From the NCBI RefSeq assembly GCF_012070565.1, contig NZ_JAAQRO010000046.1, positions 42,027 to 106,026 on the forward strand: a stretch of DNA of 64,000 bases. The letters run 5' to 3'. The notes below the pieces were generated by a model, which saw only the letters and a program-made list of their open reading frames with translations, made no database searches and was not told where the DNA came from. The translations under genes and the position numbers were made by a program. This stretch comes from Anaerosporobacter faecicola (GTDB lineage: Bacteria; Bacillota; Clostridia; Lachnospirales; Lachnospiraceae). This document shows positions 33,607 through 42,080 of this stretch, piece after piece. Positions within the stretch are counted from its first letter, which is position 1. Each line of letters starts with the position of its first letter.

Positions 33607-34959
33607 ATGAGAAAAGGGAAAAAAGTAATAGCTTTACTACTGACAACTGTATTAGCATTATCTTGTTTAACTGCATGTGGCAAAAAGAACAATGATAATA
33701 ACAAAGCTGAAACAGAAACAACTACAACAGAAGAAGCTACAACAACAGACGATGCAGCAGCAACAGATGACGCAGTAGCAACAGACGATGCAGCAGCTGC
33801 AGAAGATACAAAACTTGGCGATGCTACATTAAAAGTATGGGGACCACAAGAACAACAAGAAGAATTACAAGCTATGTGTGATGCTTTCGTAGCACTTCAC
33901 CCAGAAGATAAAATTACAATTGAATTAGGTGTTGTTTCAGAAGCTGATGCAAAATCAGAAGTTCTAAAAGACCCTACAGTTGCTGCAGATGTATTCACAT
34001 TCGCATCTGACCAAATTGCTGAATTAGTTCAAGCAGGTGCATTATTCCCTGTAGCAATGAATGCAGATCAAATAAAAGCAAATAATACAGAGTCTTCAAT
34101 TTCTGCTTGTACAGTAGATGGTCAATTATATGCATATCCATCATCTTCAGATACATACTTCATGTACTATGATAAGAGCAAATACACAGAAGACGAAATT
34201 AAATCTCTTGATACAATGATGGCAAAAGATTTAGGCGATGGAGTTACTAACTTCTCATTTGATATCGATAATGGTTGGTACTTATCATCATTCTTCTTTG
34301 GTGCAGGATGTACATTATTTGGACCAGACGGAACTGATGCAACTCAATGTGATTTCAACAACGATCGTGGTTTATTAGTTGGTGAATACTTAATGAAACT
34401 TGCAAAAGAAACAAAGAAATTCGCTAACCATGATGACGGTTTATTATTAGCAGCTTTCGAAGCTGGTACACTTGGTGCAACATTTACAGGTACTTGGAAT
34501 GCAGAACCTATCCAAAAATCTTTAGGTGAAAACTATGGTACTGCTCCACTTCCAACAATCACATTATCTAATGGTGAAACTATCCAATTAGGTGGTATGG
34601 CTAACTTTAAATTATATGGTGTTAACTCACAAACTGCTAACCCACAAGCAGCTATGGCTTTAGCTGAATACTTAACAGGCGAAGAATGTCAAAAAACTCG
34701 TTTTGAAAAATACAGCTATGCACCAACAAACCTTAACTTAGCTAATGATACAGAAGCTTTAGCATCTAACCCAGCAATCGCTGCTTTATCTGCTCAAGCA
34801 CAAAATGCAACTGTTCAAACTTCTATTCCTCAATCAGGTAACTTCTGGACTCCATCTGAAGCATTTGGTACTGGAATTTTAGACGGATCTATCACAATGG
34901 ATAACTTACAATCTAAACTTGATGATTACGTAACTAACATTCTTGCTACATTAGAATAA
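33607..34959 (+). CDS. malE: Maltodextrin ABC transporter binding lipoprotein (MalE-like)
   Basis: A 450-residue solute-binding lipoprotein. The signal peptide ends LSCLTACGKK (lipid Cys at about 24), then a long low-complexity linker of Thr, Asp and Ala (TTDDAAATDDAVATDDAAAA) reaching residue 70. The body is MalE-like: TLKVWGPQEQQEELQAM, VFTFASDQIAELVQAGAL, AFEAGTLGATFTGTWNAEPI. Codon use is strongly biased, as for a highly expressed protein. AAGGAGAAAGAGG precedes the ATG. Two MalF/MalG-type permease genes follow, and starch and maltodextrin enzymes surround it, so maltodextrin is the likely ligand. No ATPase gene is in the window. Confidence 0.88.
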   Translation: MRKGKKVIALLLTTVLALSCLTACGKKNNDNNKAETETTTTEEATTTDDAAATDDAVATDDAAAAEDTKLGDATLKVWGPQEQQEELQAMCDAFVALHPEDKITIELGVVSEADAKSEVLKDPTVAADVFTFASDQIAELVQAGALFPVAMNADQIKANNTESSISACTVDGQLYAYPSSSDTYFMYYDKSKYTEDEIKSLDTMMAKDLGDGVTNFSFDIDNGWYLSSFFFGAGCTLFGPDGTDATQCDFNNDRGLLVGEYLMKLAKETKKFANHDDGLLLAAFEAGTLGATFTGTWNAEPIQKSLGENYGTAPLPTITLSNGETIQLGGMANFKLYGVNSQTANPQAAMALAEYLTGEECQKTRFEKYSYAPTNLNLANDTEALASNPAIAALSAQAQNATVQTSIPQSGNFWTPSEAFGTGILDGSITMDNLQSKLDDYVTNILATLE

Positions 34960-34975
34960 TAGTAAAGTTTGACAT

Positions 34976-35005
34976 ACAGGTACCCGAAACCCTTCGGGTA
35001 CCTGT
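34976..35005 (+). terminator. Strong hairpin between malE and malF
   Basis: ACAGGTACCCGAA / TTCGGGTACCTGT give a 13-bp GC-rich stem with loop ACCC and no T run. As at 4647-4671, it follows a binding-protein gene and probably keeps that mRNA stable or limits permease expression. Confidence 0.7.
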
Positions 35006-35062
35006 AATACAATAGATTATTTTGCATAGCATATTTTATCAAGAGATAAGGGAGGCAGAGTT

Positions 35063-36439
35063 GTGAACAAGAATAAGAAAACAAAGTCTGATAATGTTTT
35101 TACGTTCATTGGCCGAACATTCAAAGAAGGAGATATTTTTACTAAGTTATCGTTTTTTGTTATGGGGTTATCCAATTTAGTAAGAGGCCAGATTATCAAA
35201 GGACTATTATTCCTTTCTATGGAACTAGGATTTATATTCTATATGATTATGGCTGGTTTAACGGCATTTACAGGACTAAGTACTCTTGGAACAAAGACAC
35301 AAGAGCAAATTGTAATTGATAAAGCACCTTTTATTAAAATTATAAAGGGTGATAACTCCATGTTAATGTTATTATATGGAGTTGTTGCAATATTTGTTAT
35401 CGCTACATTTTTGTTTATGTGGAAAGCAAATATTAAAGCTGCTATTGAAGCACAGAAGTTAAAGGAAAAAGGAAGTAAACTTCCATCATTTATCGACGAT
35501 GTACGTGCACATTTTGATGCAAAGTTACATAGAACATTGTTATTTTTCCCTATGATGGGTGTATTAGTATTTACTGTATTACCATTAGTGTTTATGATCT
35601 TAATTGCATTTACAAACTTTGATAATACACATCAACCACCTGGAAATCTATTTACATGGGTTGGATTGAAAAATTTTAGAACAGTACTATTTTCTGGACA
35701 AACAATTTCAAAGACATTCTGGCCAGTACTTGGTTGGACGATTATATGGGCAATCTTAGCAACAGGATTAAACTATATCTTTGGTATGCTATTAGCAATG
35801 CTTATTAACCGTAAAGGTGTCAAATTTAAAGGATTGTGGAGAACAATTTTTGTATTATCAATCGCAGTACCACAATTCGTAACACTATTAATTATGAGAA
35901 ATATGCTTGCAACCGAAGGGCCAATCAACGGTATGTTATTAAATGCAGGCTTAATATCAAAAGCTATACCATTCTTAACGCAGGCGACATGGGCGAGGGT
36001 GACTGTACTTATTGTTAACCTTTGGATCGGTGTTCCTTACTCTATGTTAATAACAACAGGTATTCTTATGAATATTCCTGAAGATATCTATGAGTCAGCG
36101 AAAATCGATGGTGCATCTCCTTTCATCATGTTTGTTAAGATCACATTACCATATGTATTATTCGTCACGGGACCTTACCTGATTCAGCAGTTTATTGGTA
36201 ATATTAATAACTTTAATGTTATTTACTTACTGACAACGGGTAATCCTTCTTCCTTGGATTATTATCAGGCTGGTAAGACCGACTTATTGGTAACATGGCT
36301 TTATAAATTAACAGTAAACCGTAAGGATTACTCTTTTGCAGCAACAATTGGTATCTTAGTGTTCATTCTTTCTGCAACGGTATCCTTAATCGCTTACAGA
36401 AGAACGTCAGCTTATAAGAGTGAGGAGGATTTCCAATAA
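35063..36439 (+). CDS. malF: Maltodextrin ABC transporter permease MalF-like
   Basis: A 458-residue membrane subunit. Residues 30-60 and 100-125 add two N-terminal hydrophobic segments before the core, as in MalF-type proteins with eight helices; between them lies a small soluble loop. The core helices begin at LLFFPMMGVLVFTVLPLVFM. The EAA loop reads YESAKIDGASPFIMFVKITL. GTG 35063 follows GGGAGG by 7 bases. The stop overlaps the ATG of the next gene (TAATG). Together with MalE and MalG it forms the maltodextrin importer; the ATPase is probably supplied from elsewhere. Confidence 0.9.
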   Translation: MNKNKKTKSDNVFTFIGRTFKEGDIFTKLSFFVMGLSNLVRGQIIKGLLFLSMELGFIFYMIMAGLTAFTGLSTLGTKTQEQIVIDKAPFIKIIKGDNSMLMLLYGVVAIFVIATFLFMWKANIKAAIEAQKLKEKGSKLPSFIDDVRAHFDAKLHRTLLFFPMMGVLVFTVLPLVFMILIAFTNFDNTHQPPGNLFTWVGLKNFRTVLFSGQTISKTFWPVLGWTIIWAILATGLNYIFGMLLAMLINRKGVKFKGLWRTIFVLSIAVPQFVTLLIMRNMLATEGPINGMLLNAGLISKAIPFLTQATWARVTVLIVNLWIGVPYSMLITTGILMNIPEDIYESAKIDGASPFIMFVKITLPYVLFVTGPYLIQQFIGNINNFNVIYLLTTGNPSSLDYYQAGKTDLLVTWLYKLTVNRKDYSFAATIGILVFILSATVSLIAYRRTSAYKSEEDFQ

Positions 36440-37302
36440 TGAGTAAAAAACAAAGATCTATGTCACAGGCAAAAAAGACAGCTAATTTTTTCTCGTATCT
36501 AGTCCTCATTATACTATCAATCATCTGGTTAATTCCTATTGTATGGGTAGTATTAACCTCATTCCGTGCAGAACCAGGTACGTATTCAAAGTATTTCTTC
36601 CCTAAGGGATATACGTTAAGCAACTATACAAGATTATTTACAGAGACAAAACAGTTCTATTTTGCAAAGTGGTTCTTTAATACATTCTTTGTAGCAATTT
36701 GTTCTTGTATCATTTCAACTTTCTTTGTATTATCGACATCTTATGTAATGTCAAGATTGAGATTTAAACTTAGAAAACCATTAATGAACATTGCATTGAT
36801 CCTTGGTATGTTCCCTGGATTCATGTCAATGATCGCCGTATACTATATCTTAAAAGGTGTTGGCTTAACACAATCCTTATTAGCATTGATCTTAGTATAC
36901 TCAGGTGGTGCAGGATTAGGATTTTATGTTGCAAAAGGCTTCTTCGATACCGTTCCTAAGGCAATTGATGAAGCAGCATGGATTGATGGTGCGACAAAAT
37001 GGCAGGTATTTAGAAAACTTACCATTCCACTATCAAAATCAATTATTGTTTATACAGTATTAACTAGTTTTATGGCTCCTTGGATGGATTACATCTTCGT
37101 AAGTGTTATCATGGGTGATAATTATGACAAATACACAGTAGCACTTGGTTTATTTAAGATGTTGGAACGTGAGTTCATTAACCAATGGTTTACAAGATAC
37201 GCAGCAGGTTCTGTACTTGTATCCATACCAATTGCTGCACTGTTTATCTGCATGCAGAAGTACTATGTAGAAGGTGCGACAGGTGGTTCTGTAAAGGGCT
37301 AA
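36439..37302 (+). CDS. malG: Maltodextrin ABC transporter permease MalG-like
   Basis: A 287-residue membrane subunit with six hydrophobic segments, the first being LVLIILSIIWLIPIVWVVLT. The large external loop (SFRAEPGTYSKYFFPKGYTL) and EAA motif IDEAAWIDGATKWQVFRKLT are typical of MalG. It ends QKYYVEGATGGSVKG, a C-terminal tail that in MalG contacts the ATPase. Start and stop coupling with malF (one-base overlap) shows one operon. It is followed by a hairpin and the secreted amylase gene. Confidence 0.92.
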   Translation: MSKKQRSMSQAKKTANFFSYLVLIILSIIWLIPIVWVVLTSFRAEPGTYSKYFFPKGYTLSNYTRLFTETKQFYFAKWFFNTFFVAICSCIISTFFVLSTSYVMSRLRFKLRKPLMNIALILGMFPGFMSMIAVYYILKGVGLTQSLLALILVYSGGAGLGFYVAKGFFDTVPKAIDEAAWIDGATKWQVFRKLTIPLSKSIIVYTVLTSFMAPWMDYIFVSVIMGDNYDKYTVALGLFKMLEREFINQWFTRYAAGSVLVSIPIAALFICMQKYYVEGATGGSVKG

Positions 37303-37369
37303 TCTTATAAATGAAATAACTAAACAGTATGGTATCTCAATAGTCAAATTTGATAAAATATGATGCTAT

Positions 37370-37407
37370 AAGGCTGGCGGAAAGAGGAAAGTCTTTTTGT
37401 CAGCCTT
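37370..37407 (+). terminator. Hairpin after malG
   Basis: AAGGCTG...CAGCCTT with inner GGAAAGA / TCTTTTT pairing. The following sequence is TATTAGG, so termination would be partial and read-through into the amylase gene is possible. Confidence 0.5.
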
Positions 37408-37494
37408 TATTAGGCTAATAAAACCCAAAGATGTCCGTAAGCATGAATACGTAGTGCAAACAGGGCGTTTAAAAATGGGGAGGAGGTATTTTGT

Positions 37495-39279
37495 TTGAAC
37501 AAGAAAAGATTGTTTCTGCTTGGATTCATATTATGTGGTTTACTTCTGTGCTGTAGTTGTAAGAAAAAAGATGATCAGAAGAATAAACCAACAGATAATA
37601 TAGAATCAACAGTAACGGAAGGTGCTTCTGATCAAAAAAATCAAGAAACCACAGCAGATACGCAAGAGAATAAGACAGAGGAAACAGAAGATACAAAGGC
37701 TGAGAACGTTACATATGTGGACTATGCATATGATCAGGAACCACAGATCATTGATGATATCTACCGTACCTATTATGAAGTTTTTCTTTATTCTTATTAC
37801 GATAGTAATGGAGATGGAATTGGTGATATTAATGGATTAATAGAGAAACTGGATTACTTAAATGATGGCGATGACTCTACGCATACCGATCTTGGAATTA
37901 ATGGAATTTGGTTAATGCCAATTATGCCTTCTACTACGTACCATAAGTATGATGTAATTGATTATTATGATATTGATCCAGAGTATGGGACCTTAGAAGA
38001 CTTTCAGAAGTTAATAGAAGAGTGCAATAAGAGAGGGATTAAAGTAATCATTGATCTTGTCCTTAATCATACCTCAACAAAAAATGAGTGGTTTCAATCT
38101 GCAGTGAAGAGCTTGGCGATTGAACCATGTGGAAAGAAAAAATGTAAGGAAAAGGATCTATGTAGAGAGCATAATCCTTATTGTCAATTTTATAACTTCG
38201 TAGAGGGGCAACCAACCTCAGGAAAGTATTATTCCACTGGAGTGGGTGACTGGTACTATGAAGCAGTTTTCTGGGATCAGATGCCGGATTTGAATCTAGG
38301 AAATGAAAATGTTAGAAGTGAATTCGAAAAGATTATGAAGTATTGGCTTGATATGGGGGTTGGTGGATTCCGTATCGATGCAGCAAAAGAATTCTATACA
38401 GGAAATACCGACAAAAATGTAGAAGTACTTTCTTGGATGACGAAGTATGTAAAGGGATTAAATCCAGATAATTATTTGGTTGCAGAAGTTTGGGATTCCT
38501 TTGGAACAATGTCTCAATACTATGAAAGTGGAATTGATAGTTTATTTAATTTCCCATTTGCACAGGAACAGGGGAAAATCGTAACGACGATTAATTACAC
38601 AGGAGATAAGAACTCGGGAAGTAGTCTTGGTCGTGCTATGGTGACCATTCAGGACAAATTCCGTTCTTTGAATGAAAATGCCATTGATGCTTCGTTCTTA
38701 ACCAATCATGATACAGCTCGTTCAGCAGGTTACTTTAGCTATAATGAAGATAAGATTAAATTGGGTGCTGGTATAAACCTCATGATGGCAGGCAATAGTT
38801 TTATCTATTATGGGGAAGAGCTTGGTATGAGTGGAAGTGGTATTGATGAGAATAAGAGGGTACCAATGTATTGGTCAGAGACGAATACAACAGGTATGAC
38901 TAAGGGACCAGAGAAAATGGAAACGATGGTACATAAGTTTGGCACATACGAGGACCAAGTAAACGATCCATTATCCATTTATAATTACTATAAACGTGCT
39001 ATACAATTAAGAAATGAAAATCCGGAAATTGCCAGAGGAACTACAGCAATAATTGATTCATTAAATCAAGGTGATCTCTGTGCAATAACAAGAACATATA
39101 AAGATAGCAGTATTGTATTGCTCTATAATATCTCTGACCAAGAGACAACGGTATCTTTAGCAGATGCTCAACTGAATGTTGAAGGAATACGTGGCTATCT
39201 ATCGGTAAATGGAGCTGCTGTTACCATGGAGGGGGACTCCGTTACAATGCCTCCATATTCCATTGTAGTTCTTAAATAA
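37495..39279 (+). CDS. Secreted lipoprotein alpha-amylase (GH13)
   Basis: A 594-residue GH13 enzyme exported as a lipoprotein: the signal core is LFLLGFILCGLLLCCSC, with lipid Cys near 20-22, then a Thr/Glu/Lys linker to about residue 75. Catalytic regions: VIIDLVLNHTS, GGFRIDAAKEF (nucleophile Asp295), VAEVWD (Glu331) and LTNHDTAR (Asp406). DSNGDGIGDINGL near residue 105 matches the calcium-binding start of many amylases and oligo-glucosidases. The start is TTG 37495 with AGGAGG 8 bases upstream. It would cut starch or maltodextrins at the cell surface for the MalEFG importer just upstream. Confidence 0.9.
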   Translation: MNKKRLFLLGFILCGLLLCCSCKKKDDQKNKPTDNIESTVTEGASDQKNQETTADTQENKTEETEDTKAENVTYVDYAYDQEPQIIDDIYRTYYEVFLYSYYDSNGDGIGDINGLIEKLDYLNDGDDSTHTDLGINGIWLMPIMPSTTYHKYDVIDYYDIDPEYGTLEDFQKLIEECNKRGIKVIIDLVLNHTSTKNEWFQSAVKSLAIEPCGKKKCKEKDLCREHNPYCQFYNFVEGQPTSGKYYSTGVGDWYYEAVFWDQMPDLNLGNENVRSEFEKIMKYWLDMGVGGFRIDAAKEFYTGNTDKNVEVLSWMTKYVKGLNPDNYLVAEVWDSFGTMSQYYESGIDSLFNFPFAQEQGKIVTTINYTGDKNSGSSLGRAMVTIQDKFRSLNENAIDASFLTNHDTARSAGYFSYNEDKIKLGAGINLMMAGNSFIYYGEELGMSGSGIDENKRVPMYWSETNTTGMTKGPEKMETMVHKFGTYEDQVNDPLSIYNYYKRAIQLRNENPEIARGTTAIIDSLNQGDLCAITRTYKDSSIVLLYNISDQETTVSLADAQLNVEGIRGYLSVNGAAVTMEGDSVTMPPYSIVVLK

Positions 39280-39330
39280 TTCGTTATTCTTAAGGCAACT
39301 TTGTCTTATTGAATAAAATATGCATGCGAA

Positions 39331-39362
39331 GAAAGCGCTCAGGAGGGTTCCTGGGCGCTTTC
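39331..39362 (+). terminator. Terminator of amylase gene
   Basis: GAAAGCGCTCAGGA / TCCTGGGCGCTTTC with a short loop (GGGT). The stem is strong but lacks a T run after it (ACTATGT). Confidence 0.65.
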
Positions 39363-39404
39363 ACTATGTCATAGTATAGTAGTCGTTCATGTGTTGTGGA
39401 TTCA

Positions 39405-39444
39405 AACGTCATATGTTTTGTGCAAGCATAAAGCATATGACGTT
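39405..39444. repeat. Intergenic palindrome sharing its loop with the 16-kb repeats
   Basis: AACGTCATATG / CATATGACGTT form an 11-bp perfect stem; the loop contains TTTTG-TGCAAGCAT-AAAG. The 16051-16389 array has TTTTCA-TGCAAGCAT-GAAAA in the same place. Both sit between convergent genes. Confidence 0.6.
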
Positions 39445-39456
39445 AGTATTCTTGTA

Positions 39457-39687
39457 TCATATAATTTGTTCTGCCAAATCTTCGTCAGTTAATAACTTGG
39501 CCTGTTTAAGTAAATACTTGTACCTCTTTTGCACCGCATTTACCTCATAAATGTAGCAATCTATCAAATCGGGATCAACAACATTTTCAAAATTAGAATA
39601 AGCTGTTTCTAATGCTAATTTTGCTTTTCGAATCTCAAGACGTAACAATTCTTCTTCTTGCCGTCTCAATTTCGCTTTCTTCTTCAA
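39457..39687 (-). CDS. YaaL-like DUF2508 small protein
   Basis: A 76-residue, strongly charged helical protein. KAKLRRQEEELLRLEIRKAK then LALETAYSNFENVVDPDLID and KRYKYLLKQAKLL follow the DUF2508/YaaL pattern. In Bacillus yaaL lies between recR and bofA; here the bofA-like gene is next to it but divergent. The function of the family is unknown. The start is TTG 39687 with AAGGTAGGTG upstream; no ATG lies nearby in frame. Confidence 0.75.
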   Translation of the reverse strand: MKKKAKLRRQEEELLRLEIRKAKLALETAYSNFENVVDPDLIDCYIYEVNAVQKRYKYLLKQAKLLTDEDLAEQII

Positions 39688-39836
39688 TGATTACACCTAC
39701 CTTTATAAGTCATAATAAAGAGTATATTACTACTCTATATATTATAGTATTATATTTGTAATTTTATTCTAATTTTCTGAATAATTTTGGAAAATAATAA
39801 TATATTTAATATAGAAGACAGGTTTGGGAGGTAATT

Positions 39837-40112
39837 ATGAAAAGCATGACATTTGCTATAATCATAGGTGTTTGTTTATTGGTTCTTGTTCTAGCCATTG
39901 TATTTAAAAAGATTGAATGGCTTGTTAATTTTGTATTCCGCGCTTTATTAGGGGTAGTATTGCTTTATTGTATTAACAGTGTATTGGTGAACTTCGGTGT
40001 AACGAAGGTACCTGGTATTAATGGGGTGAACGTAACTTCCATTGGATTATTTGGCATGCCAGGAATATTCCTGCTGTACGCAGTAATGATTTATTATTCG
40101 GTAAGAAAATAA
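39837..40112 (+). CDS. BofA-family (pro-sigma-K processing inhibitor-like) membrane protein
   Basis: A 91-residue protein with three hydrophobic segments: AIIIGVCLLVLVLAIVF, FVFRALLGVVLLYCIN and a C-terminal GMPGIFLLYAVMIYY. The end VTSIGLFGMPGIFLLYAV is the family hallmark. In Bacillus BofA holds the SpoIVFB protease inactive in the forespore outer membrane. Clostridia carry BofA homologues even where the sigma-K checkpoint differs, so the exact role here is uncertain. GGGAGG precedes the ATG. Its presence supports a spore former. Confidence 0.82.
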   Translation: MKSMTFAIIIGVCLLVLVLAIVFKKIEWLVNFVFRALLGVVLLYCINSVLVNFGVTKVPGINGVNVTSIGLFGMPGIFLLYAVMIYYSVRK

Positions 40113-40188
40113 AACTGTTTCTAAAAGGAAATAGTCTATTATTTATTATGATAAAATTTAGGAAATCTATAACTGCTTTTCTTATAAA

Positions 40189-40360
40189 ATGCAAAGTTAT
40201 AAGTCAGCCCAAATGATTGTGCCGACAAAATGATTTTGTTGATCCCCTGCCCAAAGACCTACGTTTAGAGAGAGAATTTTCCCCAATTATTGTTACTATA
40301 AAACAAGATTTAGCCAAACTGGAACCTCACCTTCCAATCCAGCTCAATTCAGCAAAGTAA
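40189..40360 (+). pseudogene. Possible broken small gene
   Basis: An ATG opens MQSYKSAQMIVPTK then stops (TGA 40231-40233). In the +1 frame the reading continues as NDFVDPLPKDLRLEREF, then SPIIVTIKQDLAKLEPHLP and IQLNSAK before TAA at 40358. The protein-like second part without its own start, and the break at the A run (ACAAAATGA), suggest a frameshifted remnant. I do not recognise the family. The rest of 40113-40496 holds only the Tad promoter. Confidence 0.25.
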
Positions 40361-40411
40361 CAGAAAAAGACAAAAAAGATAAAAATAAATGGAAAAAATT
40401 ATAAAAAACTG

Positions 40412-40440
40412 TTGACAAACCAATATCAGAAAGGTAAAAT
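40412..40440 (+). promoter_or_regulatory. Promoter of the Tad pilus operon
   Basis: TTGACA (40412-40417), 17-bp spacer, TAAAAT (40435-40440), 40 bases before the AGGAGG of the first tad gene. Confidence 0.7.
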
Positions 40441-40496
40441 ATGGAATATGAAGGATTTTTATAGGATTATGACTTAAAACAGGAGGTGTTATTTAT

Positions 40497-41015
40497 ATTT
40501 TTGCATACATTGTTTTAATTGCAGTCTTAGTTATAGCAACCATGTATGATCTAAAAACCTATCGAATTCCAAATCAAGTAATTATCTTTAGTCTGAGTTT
40601 ATATCTTTTTTTATCTTTATTTACATCTTCTATCGTTATTAGTATACGAGGTCTATGTAGTGCAATACTCTGTATTCTTCTTCTTTTTCCAATCTATTTC
40701 ATTCATGCAATAGGAGCTGGAGATATTAAGTTATTAGCAGTAGTAAGTTGTTTCCTTGGATTCAGACAGGGAATGGTCGTAGTAGTTTTTTCATTTTTAG
40801 TGGGAGCAGTTATTTCTATTATTTATCTAATAAGAACACATATCTTATTTCGTCAAATGCAATCCATTGCATTCTATCTTTCTTATATTTATCAAACCAA
40901 AAAAGTAGTACCCTATAAGAATTTTTCAAAAAGTAAAAAAAATTGTATTCATTTTTCGTTGCCAATATTAATCAGTACAATTTTGGTGTTAGGAGGTGGA
41001 TATGGGGGCATATAG
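40497..41015 (+). CDS. tadV: Prepilin peptidase, TadV/CpaA-like (A24 family), likely AUU start
   Basis: Membrane aspartic protease that trims Flp prepilins. The two catalytic Asp are in MYDLKTYRIPN and GAGDIKLLA (GxGD). The ATG at 40542 would start right at the first Asp and lose the first helix. In frame upstream of it, codons 40497-40541 encode IFAYIVLIAVLVIAT, the expected first helix, and AGGAGG sits at 40481-40486. No ATG, GTG or TTG is in frame between; ATT at 40497 (10-base spacing) or ATT at 40491 (4-base spacing) are the only candidates. From ATT 40497 the protein has 172 residues. It overlaps the tadZ gene by 14 bases. Confidence 0.75.
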   Translation: MFAYIVLIAVLVIATMYDLKTYRIPNQVIIFSLSLYLFLSLFTSSIVISIRGLCSAILCILLLFPIYFIHAIGAGDIKLLAVVSCFLGFRQGMVVVVFSFLVGAVISIIYLIRTHILFRQMQSIAFYLSYIYQTKKVVPYKNFSKSKKNCIHFSLPILISTILVLGGGYGGI

Positions 41016-42012
41016 TATTGCAATTTTAGATATGGATCGAGAATACCTGTCAGCATTGGCTAATTATATTCAGATAAATGCAGTCCATATTCGGGAAGTA
41101 CAAGCGTTTACAGATAAAACCCTATTCCTGGAACACATAAAGAACAATACAATTTCGTATCTGTTGGTTGAAGAGTCCATATATCCGGAGATTCTAGAGA
41201 TAAAGGAAAAAGAGGATTATACCATCTATATACTAACCAATATGCCTGATTGTGAATATGAGCATAGCATACATAAGTATCAATCTGCGAAAGACATAGT
41301 TGCGTTATTAGAAGAAAAACTCATAAGGAGCACATCTAAGGCTATGGAGTCAAATGGAATACAGAACAAAAGTCAATTGATTAGTGTTCTTACGCCTTTT
41401 GGAGGTGTTGGAACCACTATAGTGACCATGCGATTTGCACAAGCCTTGGCGAAAGAAAAAAAGGTAATCGTAGTGAATCTAAATCCTTTTGATACGATGG
41501 AAAAGTTACTTGAGATTAATGGGGAAGAAGGAATTGGTCTTAGCGAGCTGCTCTATTATTATCGGCAAGAGCATACGGATACCCAAAGAAAACAACTAAC
41601 CTTTATGCAAATAGCAAATGTCCATTATGTAAAAAAGGTTCAGCATTATACCGATCTGTTATCAATGCGGAAAGAAGATCTTACAAGATTTTATGAAGAA
41701 GTTAAGAGCAGATATGGAGATGTAGTGATAGTTATTCTTGTTCGTATTATGAATGAGTGTACAGAGGTATTGCTAAAGTCATCAAGTCAAATCTATATGG
41801 AATCATCGTGGGAAGAACCCTTGGATGAACAAAATAAAATACTGCTTACAATGTTAGAGCAAAAGGAAATAGTAAGAAAAGAGCAAATCATAAAACTGCC
41901 GTATCTGGATATTAGCAGATTGGATAGAAAGAGTATAAAGGAAATGGTTAGGCAGGAAGAGAATCTCGACTTGTTCACAACACCGTGGATGAATCCCTAC
42001 ACCAGTGGATAA
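41002..42012 (+). CDS. tadZ: TadZ/CpaE-like pilus assembly ATPase
   Basis: A 336-residue protein: residues about 1-110 look like a receiver-type domain (YSIAILDMDREYLSALANYI), then a MinD/ParA-type domain from about 128 (LISVLTPFGGVGTTIVTMRF). The P-loop is degenerate: GGVGTT has no Lys of the KGGxGKT type, as in 'atypical' TadZ/CpaE proteins that locate the pilus machine. AGGAGG at 40991-40996 sets the start at ATG 41002, inside the end of the peptidase gene. It lies directly before the TadA ATPase gene. Confidence 0.78.
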   Translation: MGAYSIAILDMDREYLSALANYIQINAVHIREVQAFTDKTLFLEHIKNNTISYLLVEESIYPEILEIKEKEDYTIYILTNMPDCEYEHSIHKYQSAKDIVALLEEKLIRSTSKAMESNGIQNKSQLISVLTPFGGVGTTIVTMRFAQALAKEKKVIVVNLNPFDTMEKLLEINGEEGIGLSELLYYYRQEHTDTQRKQLTFMQIANVHYVKKVQHYTDLLSMRKEDLTRFYEEVKSRYGDVVIVILVRIMNECTEVLLKSSSQIYMESSWEEPLDEQNKILLTMLEQKEIVRKEQIIKLPYLDISRLDRKSIKEMVRQEENLDLFTTPWMNPYTSG

Positions 42013-42080
42013 CTTATCTGTGTAAGATTTGTCTTGTGGATGACTTACTTTGTGGTAAGAGAGAGGAGAATAGTAATGAC

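Noticed and set aside
40412..41015. Peptidase start at ATG 40542
   Set aside because: It would remove the first membrane helix and leave a perfect AGGAGG 55 bases upstream without a purpose.
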